Source: Acidobacteriota bacterium
GTDB taxonomy: Bacteria; Acidobacteriota; UBA6911
Assembly (NCBI GenBank): GCA_012729555.1
Contig: JAAYCX010000040.1
Span: 62,001 to 126,000, forward strand
Direction of reading: 5' to 3'
Length of the DNA: 64,000 nt
How positions within the stretch are numbered: the first letter of the stretch is position 1; the number at the start of each line of letters is the position of its first letter. Both the position numbers and the translations under genes were made by a program. Below are positions 54,096 through 63,544 of the stretch, piece after piece. The notes under the pieces are model-generated. The model ran no database searches, was not told the DNA's origin, and saw only the letters and a program-made list of their open reading frames with translations.

Positions 54096-55094
54096 TCAGG
54101 GTGTTTCGGCCGGATGGAGGAGGATGTATTCCAGCCGGGAGGCGTAGGCCTGGCTCCGGGCGTCGCCCGTCACGAGGCGGATCCCGGCGGCCGAGCGGGC
54201 CCCCAGGCCGAGTTCGGCCGCCCGGGAGATCTGGCCCTGGCCGAAAACACCCGCCTTCCCCCCGGCGACCGCGGCGCCGGAGCGCTCGAGGATCGCCAGG
54301 CCGACGGCATCGAGCGCCACCCTGTCGGTGGACGCCGCGATGACGCCCGGATGGGCCTCTTCCCCCGCCTCCGGCCCCCCGGAGACAAAGACCGAAGAGG
54401 CATCCATGACCAGAAGCCGCGGGGTGTAAGCCTGGTTCGCCTCGGCGATCAGGAAACACTGGTCGTCGGAGGCATGGAGTTCCCGCATGTAGTTGTAGCC
54501 GTTCTCCGGGTCGTACTTGGCCAGCAGCCCGATGGAGTTCTTCAGGCTGGCGCTGTAGCCTCCGCCGAAACGGTGGGTCTTCAGGTTGCAGAGCTGGACC
54601 ACGCACCCGCCGTCGCCCAGAAAGGCGGGAACCTCCACCCCGCGGCTCCAGTGGGACCCGGGCAGGTCGACGCGGCGCCAGGCGGCGACCCCGGGTTCCT
54701 CCAGGGGGAGGAAGTCGAGCCCCAAATCCCGGATCAGCTCCAGGACGCCCAGCTCCCGCATCACCGCCCGAGTCCGCCCCATCCCGCTTCTTTCCGCCAG
54801 GACCACCCGGCCGGCGCCGCAGCGGAGGAGCACCCCGACCAGCGCCCGCAGGGCGTCGGGGTGGGTGGAGGCCGGGAAAGGATCGGCGCTGTTGTAACTC
54901 GCCTTGAGGTAGACGCCGCGCCCCCCGAAATCGGCCCCTCCCAGCAACTCCACCGCCCGGTGAACGCCGTAGTTGCGGTCCCCCGTCTTCACCAGAGCCA
55001 CGGTGGAGCCGTCGTCCCCCCGGCCTTCGCCGCCGAGGAGCGACATCCCCGCCAGGAGCGTCAGCCGATGGAATTCCCTGCGCGTCATCCGCAT
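54096..55094 (-). CDS. DUF362 protein with Tat signal
   Basis: 332 aa. N-terminal MRMTRREFHRLTLLAGMSLL is a twin-arginine signal. DUF362 blocks: VYLKASYNSADPFPASTHPDAL, VVLAERSGMGRTRAVMRELGV, VVQLCNLKTHRFGGGYSASLKNSIGLLA and VIAASTDRVALDAVGLAIL. Members often bind iron-sulfur clusters through extra Cys motifs, but no ferredoxin domain is present here. Function unknown; Tat export suggests a cofactor folded in the cytoplasm. Divergent from thiI, with 67 bases between. Confidence 0.85.
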   Translation of the reverse strand: MRMTRREFHRLTLLAGMSLLGGEGRGDDGSTVALVKTGDRNYGVHRAVELLGGADFGGRGVYLKASYNSADPFPASTHPDALRALVGVLLRCGAGRVVLAERSGMGRTRAVMRELGVLELIRDLGLDFLPLEEPGVAAWRRVDLPGSHWSRGVEVPAFLGDGGCVVQLCNLKTHRFGGGYSASLKNSIGLLAKYDPENGYNYMRELHASDDQCFLIAEANQAYTPRLLVMDASSVFVSGGPEAGEEAHPGVIAASTDRVALDAVGLAILERSGAAVAGGKAGVFGQGQISRAAELGLGARSAAGIRLVTGDARSQAYASRLEYILLHPAETP

Positions 55095-55161
55095 GGGGCC
55101 ATTGTATAACGCCCCTTATTTTCATGCGGCAAATTTCCGGCGATGCGATAAGATTACGGCC

Positions 55162-56361
55162 GTGAAACGCACAATCCTGATCCATTACCACGAAATCAAT
55201 CTCAAGGGGAACAACCGCGGCTGGTTCGAGACCTGCCTCGAACGCCACGTGGCGCGCCTCCTCCAGGGGCTGGAGACGGCCTCGATCCGGCGCTTCGCCG
55301 GCCGCCTGCTGGTCGAGCTCACCGGGGACTCCCCGGCCGGGGAAATCACGCGCCGGCTCGAAAAGGTGTTCGGAATCGCCAATTTCATCGTCGCCCGCGA
55401 AGTGCCGGCGGAGATCGACGCCATCGAGTCGGAACTGGCCCTGCTGGTCGCCTCCACCCGGTTCCGGTCCTTCAAGATGGATTGCCGGCGCGGGACGAAG
55501 GAGTTTCCGCTCGATTCCCAGCAGCTGAACCGGCGCCTGGGCGCCTTCGTACAGGATCGCACCGGGGCCGAGGTGCGGATGGAGGGGGCCGAGGCGGTGT
55601 TCGGGATCGAAATCGTCAAGGGCCGGGCGTTTCTCCACCTCTCCCGCATCCAGGGGGCCGGGGGGCTCCCTTCCGGTTCGGGAGGAAAGGTGCTGTGCCT
55701 GCTCTCGGGCGGGATCGACTCCCCCGTGGCCGCCTGGCGCATGATGCGGCGAGGCTGCCGGGTGCACCACGTTCACTTTCACAGCTATCCCCACACGACG
55801 GTGGAATCGCAGGAGAAGGTCCGGCGCCTTCTCGGGATCCTCTCCCGCTTCCAGCTGGAGTCCACCCTCTGGATGGTCCCCTTCGCCGAGGTGCAGCGCG
55901 AGATCGTCGCCTACGCCCCGCCCGCGTTGCGCGTCGTCCTCTACCGGCGCTTCATGGTCCGGATCGCCGAGGCGGTCGCCCGGAACGAAAAAGCGGCCGC
56001 CCTGGTCACGGGAGACAGCCTGGGACAGGTGGCGAGCCAGACGCTCGACAATATCCGGACCATCTCCGCCGCCGCGACGATGCCGGTTTTCCGCCCCCTC
56101 ATCGGGGACGACAAGGAGGGGATCATCCGCATCGCCAGGGCCATCGGGACCTACGAGACCAGCATCCAGGCCGACCAGGACTGCTGTTCCCTCTTCATCC
56201 CGCGCCACCCGGAAACCGCGGCCGATCCCGAAAAGGCCGCGCGCGCCGAAAGCGGGCTGGACGTGGCGCGTCTCGTGGACAACGCCATGGCCGGGGCGGC
56301 GCGCGAAACCATCTCCGCGGACTTCGGCCCCGGCCCGGACCCGGGCCCGCGGGACGACTGA
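55162..56361 (+). CDS. thiI: tRNA 4-thiouridine synthetase ThiI (no rhodanese domain)
   Basis: 399 aa from a GTG at 55162. NFLD/THUMP N-terminal half (ILIHYHEINLKGNNRGWFE, RRLEKVFGIANFIVAREVP) and the PP-loop adenylating domain with SGGIDSPVAAWRMMRRG, LVTGDSLGQVASQTL and IRIARAIGTYETS. The C-terminal rhodanese domain of E. coli ThiI is absent, so sulfur must come from a separate donor, and the enzyme may serve tRNA only or thiazole synthesis too. The frame extends upstream to 54973 but that part lies over DUF362. Confidence 0.93.
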   Translation: MKRTILIHYHEINLKGNNRGWFETCLERHVARLLQGLETASIRRFAGRLLVELTGDSPAGEITRRLEKVFGIANFIVAREVPAEIDAIESELALLVASTRFRSFKMDCRRGTKEFPLDSQQLNRRLGAFVQDRTGAEVRMEGAEAVFGIEIVKGRAFLHLSRIQGAGGLPSGSGGKVLCLLSGGIDSPVAAWRMMRRGCRVHHVHFHSYPHTTVESQEKVRRLLGILSRFQLESTLWMVPFAEVQREIVAYAPPALRVVLYRRFMVRIAEAVARNEKAAALVTGDSLGQVASQTLDNIRTISAAATMPVFRPLIGDDKEGIIRIARAIGTYETSIQADQDCCSLFIPRHPETAADPEKAARAESGLDVARLVDNAMAGAARETISADFGPGPDPGPRDD

Positions 56362-56410
56362 CCGGCGGGCGGGCGCCTGCGGCCGGGCCCCGGCGCAGGA
56401 TGGATCGATC

Positions 56411-56460
56411 TTGACAAATCTCCCGTGGATCATAAGTTTTATAGGACACCCTCGCGGGAG
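56411..56460 (+). promoter_or_regulatory. Candidate metY promoter with leader hairpin
   Basis: A perfect TTGACA (56411-56416) with a weak -10 (TAAGTT, 16-base spacing). CTCCCG (56420-56425) can pair with CGGGAG (56455-56460), placing a stem next to the metY ribosome site. It does not match any SAM riboswitch core that I know. Confidence 0.4.
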
Positions 56461-56474
56461 AAGGGACGGGGAAA

Positions 56475-57800
56475 ATGGATGACACGAAAACGGGGTACCG
56501 CCTGGGGACCCTGGCGCTGCATGCGGGTCAGCGGCCGGATCCGGAAACGCTCTCCTCCGCGGTGCCCATCTACGCGACCAGCAGTTATGTCTTCAAAAGC
56601 ACCCGGCACGCCGCCGACCTGTTCGCGCTGCGCGAGCAGGGGAACATCTATTCCCGGCTGACCAATCCCACCACGGAGGTCCTGGAGAAGAGGCTGACGG
56701 CCCTCGACGGGGGGATCGGGGCCCTCGCTTTCAGCAGCGGGCAGGCGGCCATCACGGCCGCCGTTCTCACCCTCGCGCATTCGGGCCAGAATTTCCTCTC
56801 CTCCACCAGCCTTTACGGCGGCACGTGGACCCTGTTTTCCCAGACCTTCAGGAAACTGGGGGTCGAGGTCCGATTCTTCAACCCGGATGAACCGGAGCGG
56901 ATGTCCCGCCTGATCGACGACAACACCCGCCTGGTCTACCTCGAGTCGATCGGGAACCCGAAGAACGACATCCCCGATCTCCGGGCCGTCTCCGAGGTCG
57001 CGCACCGCCACGGCCTGCCCGTCATCGTCGACAACACCCTGCTCACTCCGGTGCTGCTCCGTCCCATCGAGCACGGGGCGGACATCGTAGTCTATTCCAC
57101 GACCAAGTTTATCGGCGGCCACGGCGTCCATGTCGGGGGCGCCGTCGTCGACAGCGGCAGGTTTCCCTGGGCGGACAACCCCGCGAAATGGCCCGAGTTC
57201 ACCGCCCCCGACGAAGCCTACCACGGGATGGTTTTCACCGAAGCCCTCGAGCCCCTGGGCAACATGGCCTATATCATGCACGCGCGCACCCACTGGCTGA
57301 GAGACACCGGCGCCTGCATGAGCCCGTTTGCGGCCTTCCTCTTCCTGCTGGGGCTGGAAACGCTCGAGGTGCGCATCGAGCGGCATGTCGCCAACGCGGC
57401 GGCCCTGGCCGGGTGGCTCGAAAACCACCCCGACGTGGTGTGGGTGAACTACCCGGGACTCGAGAGCCACCCGTACCACCGGCGGGCGGCCGAGCTGCTC
57501 CCCGGCGGCGCCGGGGCCATCGTCGGGTTCGGAATCCGCGGCGGCCGGGAAGCGGGCGTCCGCTTCATCGAAGCCGTCAGGCTGGCGAGCCACCTGGCCA
57601 ACATCGGGGACGCGCGCACCCTGGTCATCCACCCCGCGTCCACCACCCACTCCCAGCTGACCGAAGAGGAGCAGCGGGCGGCGGGCGTCACCCCCGAATA
57701 CATCCGGGTCTCCGTGGGGATCGAGGATTTCGGCGACATCCGCGAAGACTTCGCCCGGGCTCTCGCGGCGTCCCGCGGCCCGGAACCGCCGGCGGAGTGA
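56475..57800 (+). CDS. metY: O-acetylhomoserine sulfhydrylase (MetY-type)
   Basis: PLP enzyme making homocysteine from O-acetylhomoserine and sulfide. 441 aa: TLALHAGQRPDPETLSSAVPIYATSSYVF, YSRLTNPTTEVLEKRLTALDGG, the PLP lysine in YSTTKFIGGHG, and SLANIGDA-like SHLANIGDARTLVIHPASTTHSQL. Length and the long insertion (PWADNPAKWPEF...) favour MetY over cystathionine synthases. Followed after 3 bases by the metX-metW fusion that makes its substrate, forming a two-gene direct-sulfhydrylation pathway. Confidence 0.93.
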   Translation: MDDTKTGYRLGTLALHAGQRPDPETLSSAVPIYATSSYVFKSTRHAADLFALREQGNIYSRLTNPTTEVLEKRLTALDGGIGALAFSSGQAAITAAVLTLAHSGQNFLSSTSLYGGTWTLFSQTFRKLGVEVRFFNPDEPERMSRLIDDNTRLVYLESIGNPKNDIPDLRAVSEVAHRHGLPVIVDNTLLTPVLLRPIEHGADIVVYSTTKFIGGHGVHVGGAVVDSGRFPWADNPAKWPEFTAPDEAYHGMVFTEALEPLGNMAYIMHARTHWLRDTGACMSPFAAFLFLLGLETLEVRIERHVANAAALAGWLENHPDVVWVNYPGLESHPYHRRAAELLPGGAGAIVGFGIRGGREAGVRFIEAVRLASHLANIGDARTLVIHPASTTHSQLTEEEQRAAGVTPEYIRVSVGIEDFGDIREDFARALAASRGPEPPAE

Positions 57801-57803
57801 CCC

Positions 57804-59618
57804 ATGGCCCCCGACCTGTTTGAAAGCAGCGACAGCGTACGCACGGGCCGGCCGCTCGTTCATGCGCGGAGCTTTGCCCTCCCGGGCCCGCTCAGTTTGG
57901 AGCTGGGCGAGCGGCTCCACGGCGTCACCGTGACCTACGAGACTTACGGGAGGCTGAGCGGCGCGCGGGACAACGTCATCCTGATCTGCCATGCCCTGAG
58001 CGGGGATTCCCACGTGGCCCGGCACACGGCCGACGACGACCCCGGGTGGTGGGACCTCGTCGTCGGTCCGGGCCTGTCGATCGACACCGACCGCTACTTC
58101 GTCCTCTGCTCCAACGCCCTCGGCGGCTGCCGGGGCACCACGGGCCCCAACAGCCTGAACCCGGCCACGGGCCGGATCTACGGGGCCGATTTCCCCACCA
58201 TCACGACGGGCGACATCGTCGAGGTGCAGCGACTGCTGCTCGACCACCTGGGGATCGACCGCCTGCTCGCCGTGGTCGGCGGCTCGATGGGGGGGCAGCA
58301 GGCGCTCACCTGGGCCGTGCGGTACCCCGAACGGGTCGCGGGCGTCGTGGCCATCGCCACCAGCGCCCGGCTGACGACCCAGGCGCTGGCCTTCGACGTG
58401 GTCGGGCGCAACGCGATCCAGCGCGACCCCGATTTCCGGGGCGGCCAGTACCAGAGCGAAGGCACGACGCCGGCCGTGGGGCTCGCGCTGGCGCGCATGC
58501 TGGGGCACATCACCTATCTCTCCCCCGAATCGATGCGGCGGAAGTTCGGCGCCGACCGCCTGAAGCCGCGGGACCTGTCCACGGCGTTCGAAAAGCGGTT
58601 CAGCGTGGGCTCCTACCTGGCCTACCAGGGGGACAAATTCGTGGAACGGTTCGACGCCAACAGCTACATCAGGCTTTCGCTGGCGATGGACCTCTTCGAC
58701 CTGGGGGAAACGCTGGAGGCCCTGTCCGAAAACCTGGGGCGGTCGCAATGCCGGTGGCTCATCGTCAGCTTCACCAGCGACTGGCTCTTCCCCCCCGGAC
58801 AGTCGCGCGAGCTGGTCCACGCGCTGATCGCGCGCAACAAGCCGGTCAGCTACGGCAACATCGCCAGTTCCTGCGGCCACGACGCGTTCCTGCTGCCAGA
58901 CGAACTCCCGGTTTACGGGGGGTTCATGCGTGCCTTCCTCCAGAACCTGCGCGGCGCCCCCGAGCAGACCGGGGAGGAGGAGGACCTGGACGCGGACGCC
59001 CCGACGAGCATCTTCGGCGCCCTGCGCCGCCCCCGGATCGACTACAACCAGATCGTGCGCCTGATCCACCCGGCCGCCAGTGTGCTCGACCTCGGCTGCG
59101 GCCGGGGATCGCTCCTGGTCCGGCTGCGCGGGGAGGGGAACCGGAAGCTCGTGGGGCTCGAGATCAACGAGGAGGACGTGCTGCACTGCCTGGAACGCGG
59201 GTTCGACGTCATCCAGGCCGATCTGAACTCGGGGCTGGAGATCTTTTCGGACTCCCAGTTCGACTGCGTCGTGCTCTCGCACACCCTCCAGGCGGTCCGG
59301 GACGTCGAGCGCCTCATCAACGAGATGCTGCGGGTGGGCCGGCGCTCCATAGTGAGCTTCCCCAATTTCGCCTACCACAAGCTGCGCCGGATGCTGCAGG
59401 AAGAGGGGAAGTCGCCGCTTTCCTCCGGTCTTCTGCGCCACGAGTGGTACAACACCCCGAATATCCGCTTCTTCTCCATCGCCGATTTCGAGGATTTCTG
59501 CCGGGATCATCACATCACCGTCCATGAACGGATCTCGCTGGACACGGAGGAGGGGCGCGTGGTGACCGATGACGCCAACCGGCTTGCCGACATGGCCATT
59601 TTCGTGATCAGCCGCTGA
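57804..59618 (+). CDS. metX: Homoserine O-acetyltransferase MetX fused to MetW
   Basis: 604 aa. Residues 1-385 are MetX: VTYETYGRLS, LICHALSGDSHVA, the nucleophile Ser in GGSMGGQQALTWA, SDWLFPPGQS (Asp) and SCGHDAFLLP (His). Residues about 410-604 are MetW, a methyltransferase-like protein: RIDYNQIVRLIHPAASVLDLGCGRGSLLVRL, GLEINEEDV, RGFDVIQADLNSGLEIF and SFPNFAYHKLR. metX and metW are adjacent separate genes in many proteobacteria; here they form one chain with an acidic linker (about 388-402). The single frame is continuous, so this is not an artefact of a missing stop. Confidence 0.92.
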   Translation: MAPDLFESSDSVRTGRPLVHARSFALPGPLSLELGERLHGVTVTYETYGRLSGARDNVILICHALSGDSHVARHTADDDPGWWDLVVGPGLSIDTDRYFVLCSNALGGCRGTTGPNSLNPATGRIYGADFPTITTGDIVEVQRLLLDHLGIDRLLAVVGGSMGGQQALTWAVRYPERVAGVVAIATSARLTTQALAFDVVGRNAIQRDPDFRGGQYQSEGTTPAVGLALARMLGHITYLSPESMRRKFGADRLKPRDLSTAFEKRFSVGSYLAYQGDKFVERFDANSYIRLSLAMDLFDLGETLEALSENLGRSQCRWLIVSFTSDWLFPPGQSRELVHALIARNKPVSYGNIASSCGHDAFLLPDELPVYGGFMRAFLQNLRGAPEQTGEEEDLDADAPTSIFGALRRPRIDYNQIVRLIHPAASVLDLGCGRGSLLVRLRGEGNRKLVGLEINEEDVLHCLERGFDVIQADLNSGLEIFSDSQFDCVVLSHTLQAVRDVERLINEMLRVGRRSIVSFPNFAYHKLRRMLQEEGKSPLSSGLLRHEWYNTPNIRFFSIADFEDFCRDHHITVHERISLDTEEGRVVTDDANRLADMAIFVISR

Positions 59619-59665
59619 GGATCACTCACAACCGTCCGATCGGATACCGCGGAGGATGGGCGCTC

Positions 59666-62600
59666 ATGGGCGACGATGAGGACAAGGGATTTCTGGGCAT
59701 CACCCTGCGCCGGATCCTCCGCCTGCGGCCGGCCGGCCTGAAGGCGCTTTTCCGCGGCCACCCCCGTTTCTTCAGATGGACCGCCGTCCTGCTGGTCGTG
59801 TCGTGCGCGGCCCTTTACGAAATGCGCACCTCCGCTTTCAGTTCCCGCGCCCTTTCCTACTACGCCGGAAAGCTGTCGTACCGGGTGGAACCGGGACCCA
59901 GCCCCAACATCGTCTTCCCCAGGCACGGGCCGTACGACATCCGCACCGGGTACGCCCTGATCCCCGATTTCGTGCGGCGCCTCGGCGCGGCAGGATACAC
60001 CGTCGGCAGGCAGGTCCGGTTCTCGCGCGAACTGGAGCGGGTCGCGGGCTGGGGCATCCTCCCCCCCTACCCCGAACCGACCTCCACCAAGCTCAGGATC
60101 CGCGGCAACGACGGCCAGCCCCTGTTTGCGGCCCCCCTGGCCGAGTACCACTTCGAGAGTTTCGAGGCGATCCCGCCCCTGGTCGTGAAGGGTCTGCTCA
60201 TCATCGAAAACCGGGAACTCGATCAGCCGGCCGACGCGAGGACCAACCCCGTCGTCGACTGGGACCGGCTCGCCAAGGCCATCTTCCTCTATGCCGGCAA
60301 CAGGCTGGGGCTCCCCCTCTCCGTCGAGGGGGGGAGCACCCTGGCCACGCAGATGCAGAAATTCCGGCACTCGGACGAGGGGAGGACCGACTCGGTGCTG
60401 GCCAAGCTCCGGCAGATGACGGACGCCAGTTTGCGCGTCTACCAGGGCGGGATGGATACGCGCGAGGAGCGGCGGCGGATCGTGCTGAACTACCTCAATT
60501 CCATCCCGCTGGCGGCGACCCCCGGGTACGGGGAAATCCACGGCCTCGGCAACGGCCTCTACTCCTGGTTCGGGCTCGACTTCCAGCAGGCCTGCAAGGT
60601 CCTGGGCGATCCGGCCGAAACGGACGAGAAGGCCCGGATCTTCAAACAGGTCATGGCCCTTCTCTGCGCCGTCCGGGCCCCGAGCCATTACCTGCTGAAC
60701 GGCCGCGCGGCCCTCGAAAACCGGGTCGATTTCTACGTCCGGTTCCTGGCCGAGGCGGGGGCGATCTCCGGGGACTTCGCCCGGCGCGTCCAGGCCGCGC
60801 CCGTCGCCTTTTCCGCCCGTCCCCCGAGATACTCCGTCCCCTTCTACGCCGAAAACAAGGCGGTCAACGAGATCCGTGCAAACCTGGCCGGGCTCCTGGG
60901 GGTGCCCGGGCTGTACGAACTCGACCGCCTCCACCTGGACGTCGAATCGACCATCGACCCCGTTTTCCAGCACCGGGTCGCGACCCTCTTCGCCGCGCTG
61001 CGGGACCCCGCCTTCATCGCCGGGCGGGGCCTCGGGGGGGAGCGGCTCCTGGGCCGGGGGGATCCTTCCCGCGTCATCTACGGGCTGATCCTGGTCGAGA
61101 AGACCCCCCGGGGGAACCTCGTGCGCGGCATCACCGACAACCTCGACGCCCCGTTCGACATCAACACCGGGATGAAGATGCAGCTGGGGAGCACGGCCAA
61201 GCTCCGCGTCCTGGCCCATTACCTCGACATCGCCGCGACGCTCCACGGGCAATTCGCGCGCCTGGACGCCGGAGCCCTGGAGCGGGAAAGGGAGAGAGCG
61301 CGCGATCCCATCACCCGTTGGGCCGTGAAAACGCTCGGGGGAGAGCCCAGGCCCCGGCTCGAGGCGTTTCTGGAGCTGGCGCTCGACCGCAGGTACTCCG
61401 CCGGAACCGGGGAGCGGTTTTTCACCGGAGGCGGCCTCCACACCTTCGGCAATTTCAACCGCGCCGACGGCGGACGCATCGTCACCGTCCGCGAAGCCAC
61501 GCGCCACTCCATCAACCTTGTCTACGTGCGCCTGATGCGCGACCTCGTCGATTTCCACGCGGCCCGCCTCCCCTACGACACCGAAAAAATTCTCGCCGAA
61601 CCCGATCACCCCGTCCGGCGCCGGATGCTGCGGGAGCTCGCCGAGGAGGAGTCGCGCCATTTCCTCCGCGAGGCCTGGCGCGCGTTCCGGAAGCGCGACC
61701 CGGCCGCCGTCCTGAAGGCTTTTCTGGGGGAGAAGGCGCCGTCCCCGCGCCACCTGGCCATCACCTTCTACTCCTGGCACCGTGGCGGGGACGCCGCCGC
61801 CCTGGCCCGATGGATGGAGCGCTTCGGGGCCGACGGCTCCCCCCAGGCGGTGGAGCGGTGGGTCAAGGCTTACGGGAACCCCCGGCTCGGGCTGTCCGAT
61901 TACGGGTACCTTCTCGGGGAACATCCCCTGCGGCTCTGGGCGGCCGGCGCCCTTTTCCGGGAACCGGAACTGTCCTGGGAGGAACTCTGGGCCCGGAGCG
62001 GCGGCGCCCGCCAGGTGACGGCCGTCTGGCTCCTGAAGGAGGGCAACCGCGCCCCCCAGGAGCGCAGGCTGCGCATCCGTATCGAACAGGACGCCTTCCG
62101 GCGAATGACCCCCGCCTGGCGCCGGCTCGGGTTTCCGTTCGACAGCCTGGTGCCGTCGCTGGCCACCGCCCTGGGGAGTTCGGGCGACCGGCCCGAAGCC
62201 CTGGCCGAGCTCATGGGAATCCTGCTCAACGACGGGGAGCACCGGCCCGGCATGCGCATCACGCGCCTCCGGTTCGCCGAAAACACCCCCTATGAAACGG
62301 TACTGGAACCGGATGAAGCCGAGGGGCGGCGCGTGTTGCCCCGCGCCGTGGCCCGGGCGATCCTCCCGGTCCTGGCCGGCGTCGTCGAGTCGGGAACGGC
62401 CGCAAGGCTGTCCGGCGCCTTCGTGCTCGGGGACCGGCCCCTCGTGGCGGGGGGGAAAACGGGCTCCGGGGACAACCGCGTCACCACCGTGGACCGGGGC
62501 GGGCGGGTGCTCTCCTCCCGCGCCATCGACCGCACGGCCACCTTCGTCTTCTACATAGGGGACCGCTACTACGGGGTCCTCACGGCGTTCGTGCCGGGGA

Positions 62601-62800
62601 GTCAGGCCGGGGAGTACCGGTTCACCAGCGCCCTCCCCGTTTCCATCCTGAAGATCCTGGCCCCCGACATCGAGTCGCTGCGGAGGCGCTCGGACGCGAT
62701 CGAGGCCGCAGAGCCCCCCCACCCCCCCGGCCCGGGAGGCCCGATTTCAAATCCCCTACCGCCGCCGCCCCGGGGCAACACACTGTCACCCAATAAATAG
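59666..62800 (+). CDS. Large class A penicillin-binding protein (GT51 + transpeptidase)
   Basis: 1044 aa peptidoglycan polymerase. One N-terminal transmembrane helix (about 35-55), GT51 domain with a variant catalytic motif IENREL (usual EDRxF) and EGGSTLATQMQKF, then a transpeptidase with GSTAK (SxxK, about 509), SIN (SxN, about 615) and GGKTGSG (KTG, about 931). The SxN-to-KTG interval is about 315 residues, much longer than normal, owing to an Arg/Glu/Ala-rich insertion (about 640-830) without recognised motif. All catalytic residues remain, so it should be active. Low-complexity Pro-rich tail. Confidence 0.88.
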   Translation: MGDDEDKGFLGITLRRILRLRPAGLKALFRGHPRFFRWTAVLLVVSCAALYEMRTSAFSSRALSYYAGKLSYRVEPGPSPNIVFPRHGPYDIRTGYALIPDFVRRLGAAGYTVGRQVRFSRELERVAGWGILPPYPEPTSTKLRIRGNDGQPLFAAPLAEYHFESFEAIPPLVVKGLLIIENRELDQPADARTNPVVDWDRLAKAIFLYAGNRLGLPLSVEGGSTLATQMQKFRHSDEGRTDSVLAKLRQMTDASLRVYQGGMDTREERRRIVLNYLNSIPLAATPGYGEIHGLGNGLYSWFGLDFQQACKVLGDPAETDEKARIFKQVMALLCAVRAPSHYLLNGRAALENRVDFYVRFLAEAGAISGDFARRVQAAPVAFSARPPRYSVPFYAENKAVNEIRANLAGLLGVPGLYELDRLHLDVESTIDPVFQHRVATLFAALRDPAFIAGRGLGGERLLGRGDPSRVIYGLILVEKTPRGNLVRGITDNLDAPFDINTGMKMQLGSTAKLRVLAHYLDIAATLHGQFARLDAGALERERERARDPITRWAVKTLGGEPRPRLEAFLELALDRRYSAGTGERFFTGGGLHTFGNFNRADGGRIVTVREATRHSINLVYVRLMRDLVDFHAARLPYDTEKILAEPDHPVRRRMLRELAEEESRHFLREAWRAFRKRDPAAVLKAFLGEKAPSPRHLAITFYSWHRGGDAAALARWMERFGADGSPQAVERWVKAYGNPRLGLSDYGYLLGEHPLRLWAAGALFREPELSWEELWARSGGARQVTAVWLLKEGNRAPQERRLRIRIEQDAFRRMTPAWRRLGFPFDSLVPSLATALGSSGDRPEALAELMGILLNDGEHRPGMRITRLRFAENTPYETVLEPDEAEGRRVLPRAVARAILPVLAGVVESGTAARLSGAFVLGDRPLVAGGKTGSGDNRVTTVDRGGRVLSSRAIDRTATFVFYIGDRYYGVLTAFVPGSQAGEYRFTSALPVSILKILAPDIESLRRRSDAIEAAEPPHPPGPGGPISNPLPPPPRGNTLSPNK

Positions 62801-62924
62801 AGGGCATTTCCGGCTAAACTTCCGCCCTTCATCCGCCGATCATATGGAGTGCCGGAATCCGGCGCCGATCTGCACCGGGAAACGATGCGACAGCGCACGG
62901 CAGTGCGGCGGAAGAGCGGACACC

Positions 62925-63446
62925 ATGAAACAACGAAAAAGAACCTTTGACGGCTCCGACCGGAGACAGTGGCGGCGCCTGACCCCGCAGGATGTCCCCT
63001 CCCTCAAGGGGGTATCCATCAACCAGGGAACCGAAGCCTGCGTGATCGACATCTCCAAGGGGGGGATGCTGCTCCACACGGTGTTCCGGCTGCGCCCGGA
63101 CATGAAAATCCTTCTCAAGATCATGACGACCAAGGGCGTTTTCAAAGTCTCCGGCATCGTCCTGCGATCCAGCATCAAGTCGATCTCGGGCGCCCCGCTC
63201 TACGAATCGGCCATCACCTTCGAGAGTCCCCTGACCGTCCTGGACGACCTGGCGGTGAAAACCGCGCCCGCTGCCGAGCCGCGCCCGATCCCGGCTCCGG
63301 ACATCGTAAACGATTTCGGAGATCCCAAACCGTCACCCCCCCCCGGGGAAATCAGCGAGCGGGAGGATCCCGCCGTCCTGACGGTCCTGGCGCCGGGCGG
63401 TTTGGGAGCGGACCTGGACCGGATGCTCCAGATGAACGACTGGTGA
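62925..63446 (+). CDS. PilZ domain protein (c-di-GMP binding)
   Basis: 173 aa. c-di-GMP motifs: RRQWRRL (RxxxR) and the DISKGGM stretch ((D/N)xSxxG). PilZ barrel to about residue 105, then a Pro/Glu-rich C-terminal tail with no fold that I recognise. ATG at 62925 has a gcggaagagcgg purine site; a start at 62844 would add 27 Cys-rich residues with little support. Could report c-di-GMP to the pilus genes found at the left edge or to the receiver protein that follows. Confidence 0.8.
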   Translation: MKQRKRTFDGSDRRQWRRLTPQDVPSLKGVSINQGTEACVIDISKGGMLLHTVFRLRPDMKILLKIMTTKGVFKVSGIVLRSSIKSISGAPLYESAITFESPLTVLDDLAVKTAPAAEPRPIPAPDIVNDFGDPKPSPPPGEISEREDPAVLTVLAPGGLGADLDRMLQMNDW

Positions 63447-63544
63447 CCCCTTGAGGACTTCGGGCGAAGGGTGCATATTCAGAGAATGACCGCCCCCTGG
63501 CGTCCGGCATCGGGCACGGAGCGGAGGCGCAGGCCGGGATCTTT

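Noticed and set aside
53901-55109. A 402-codon plus-strand frame opposite DUF362
   Set aside because: The minus-strand DUF362 protein has a Tat signal and family blocks; the plus frame is low-complexity and has no motif.
56362-56474. A SAM riboswitch ahead of metY
   Set aside because: The leader is only about 110 bases and has a single simple stem; it matches none of the SAM class cores that I know.
56439-62722. Two long minus-strand open frames of over 1000 codons each, opposite metY/metX and the PBP
   Set aside because: Both lie wholly opposite genes with complete catalytic motifs; no family features in the reverse reading.
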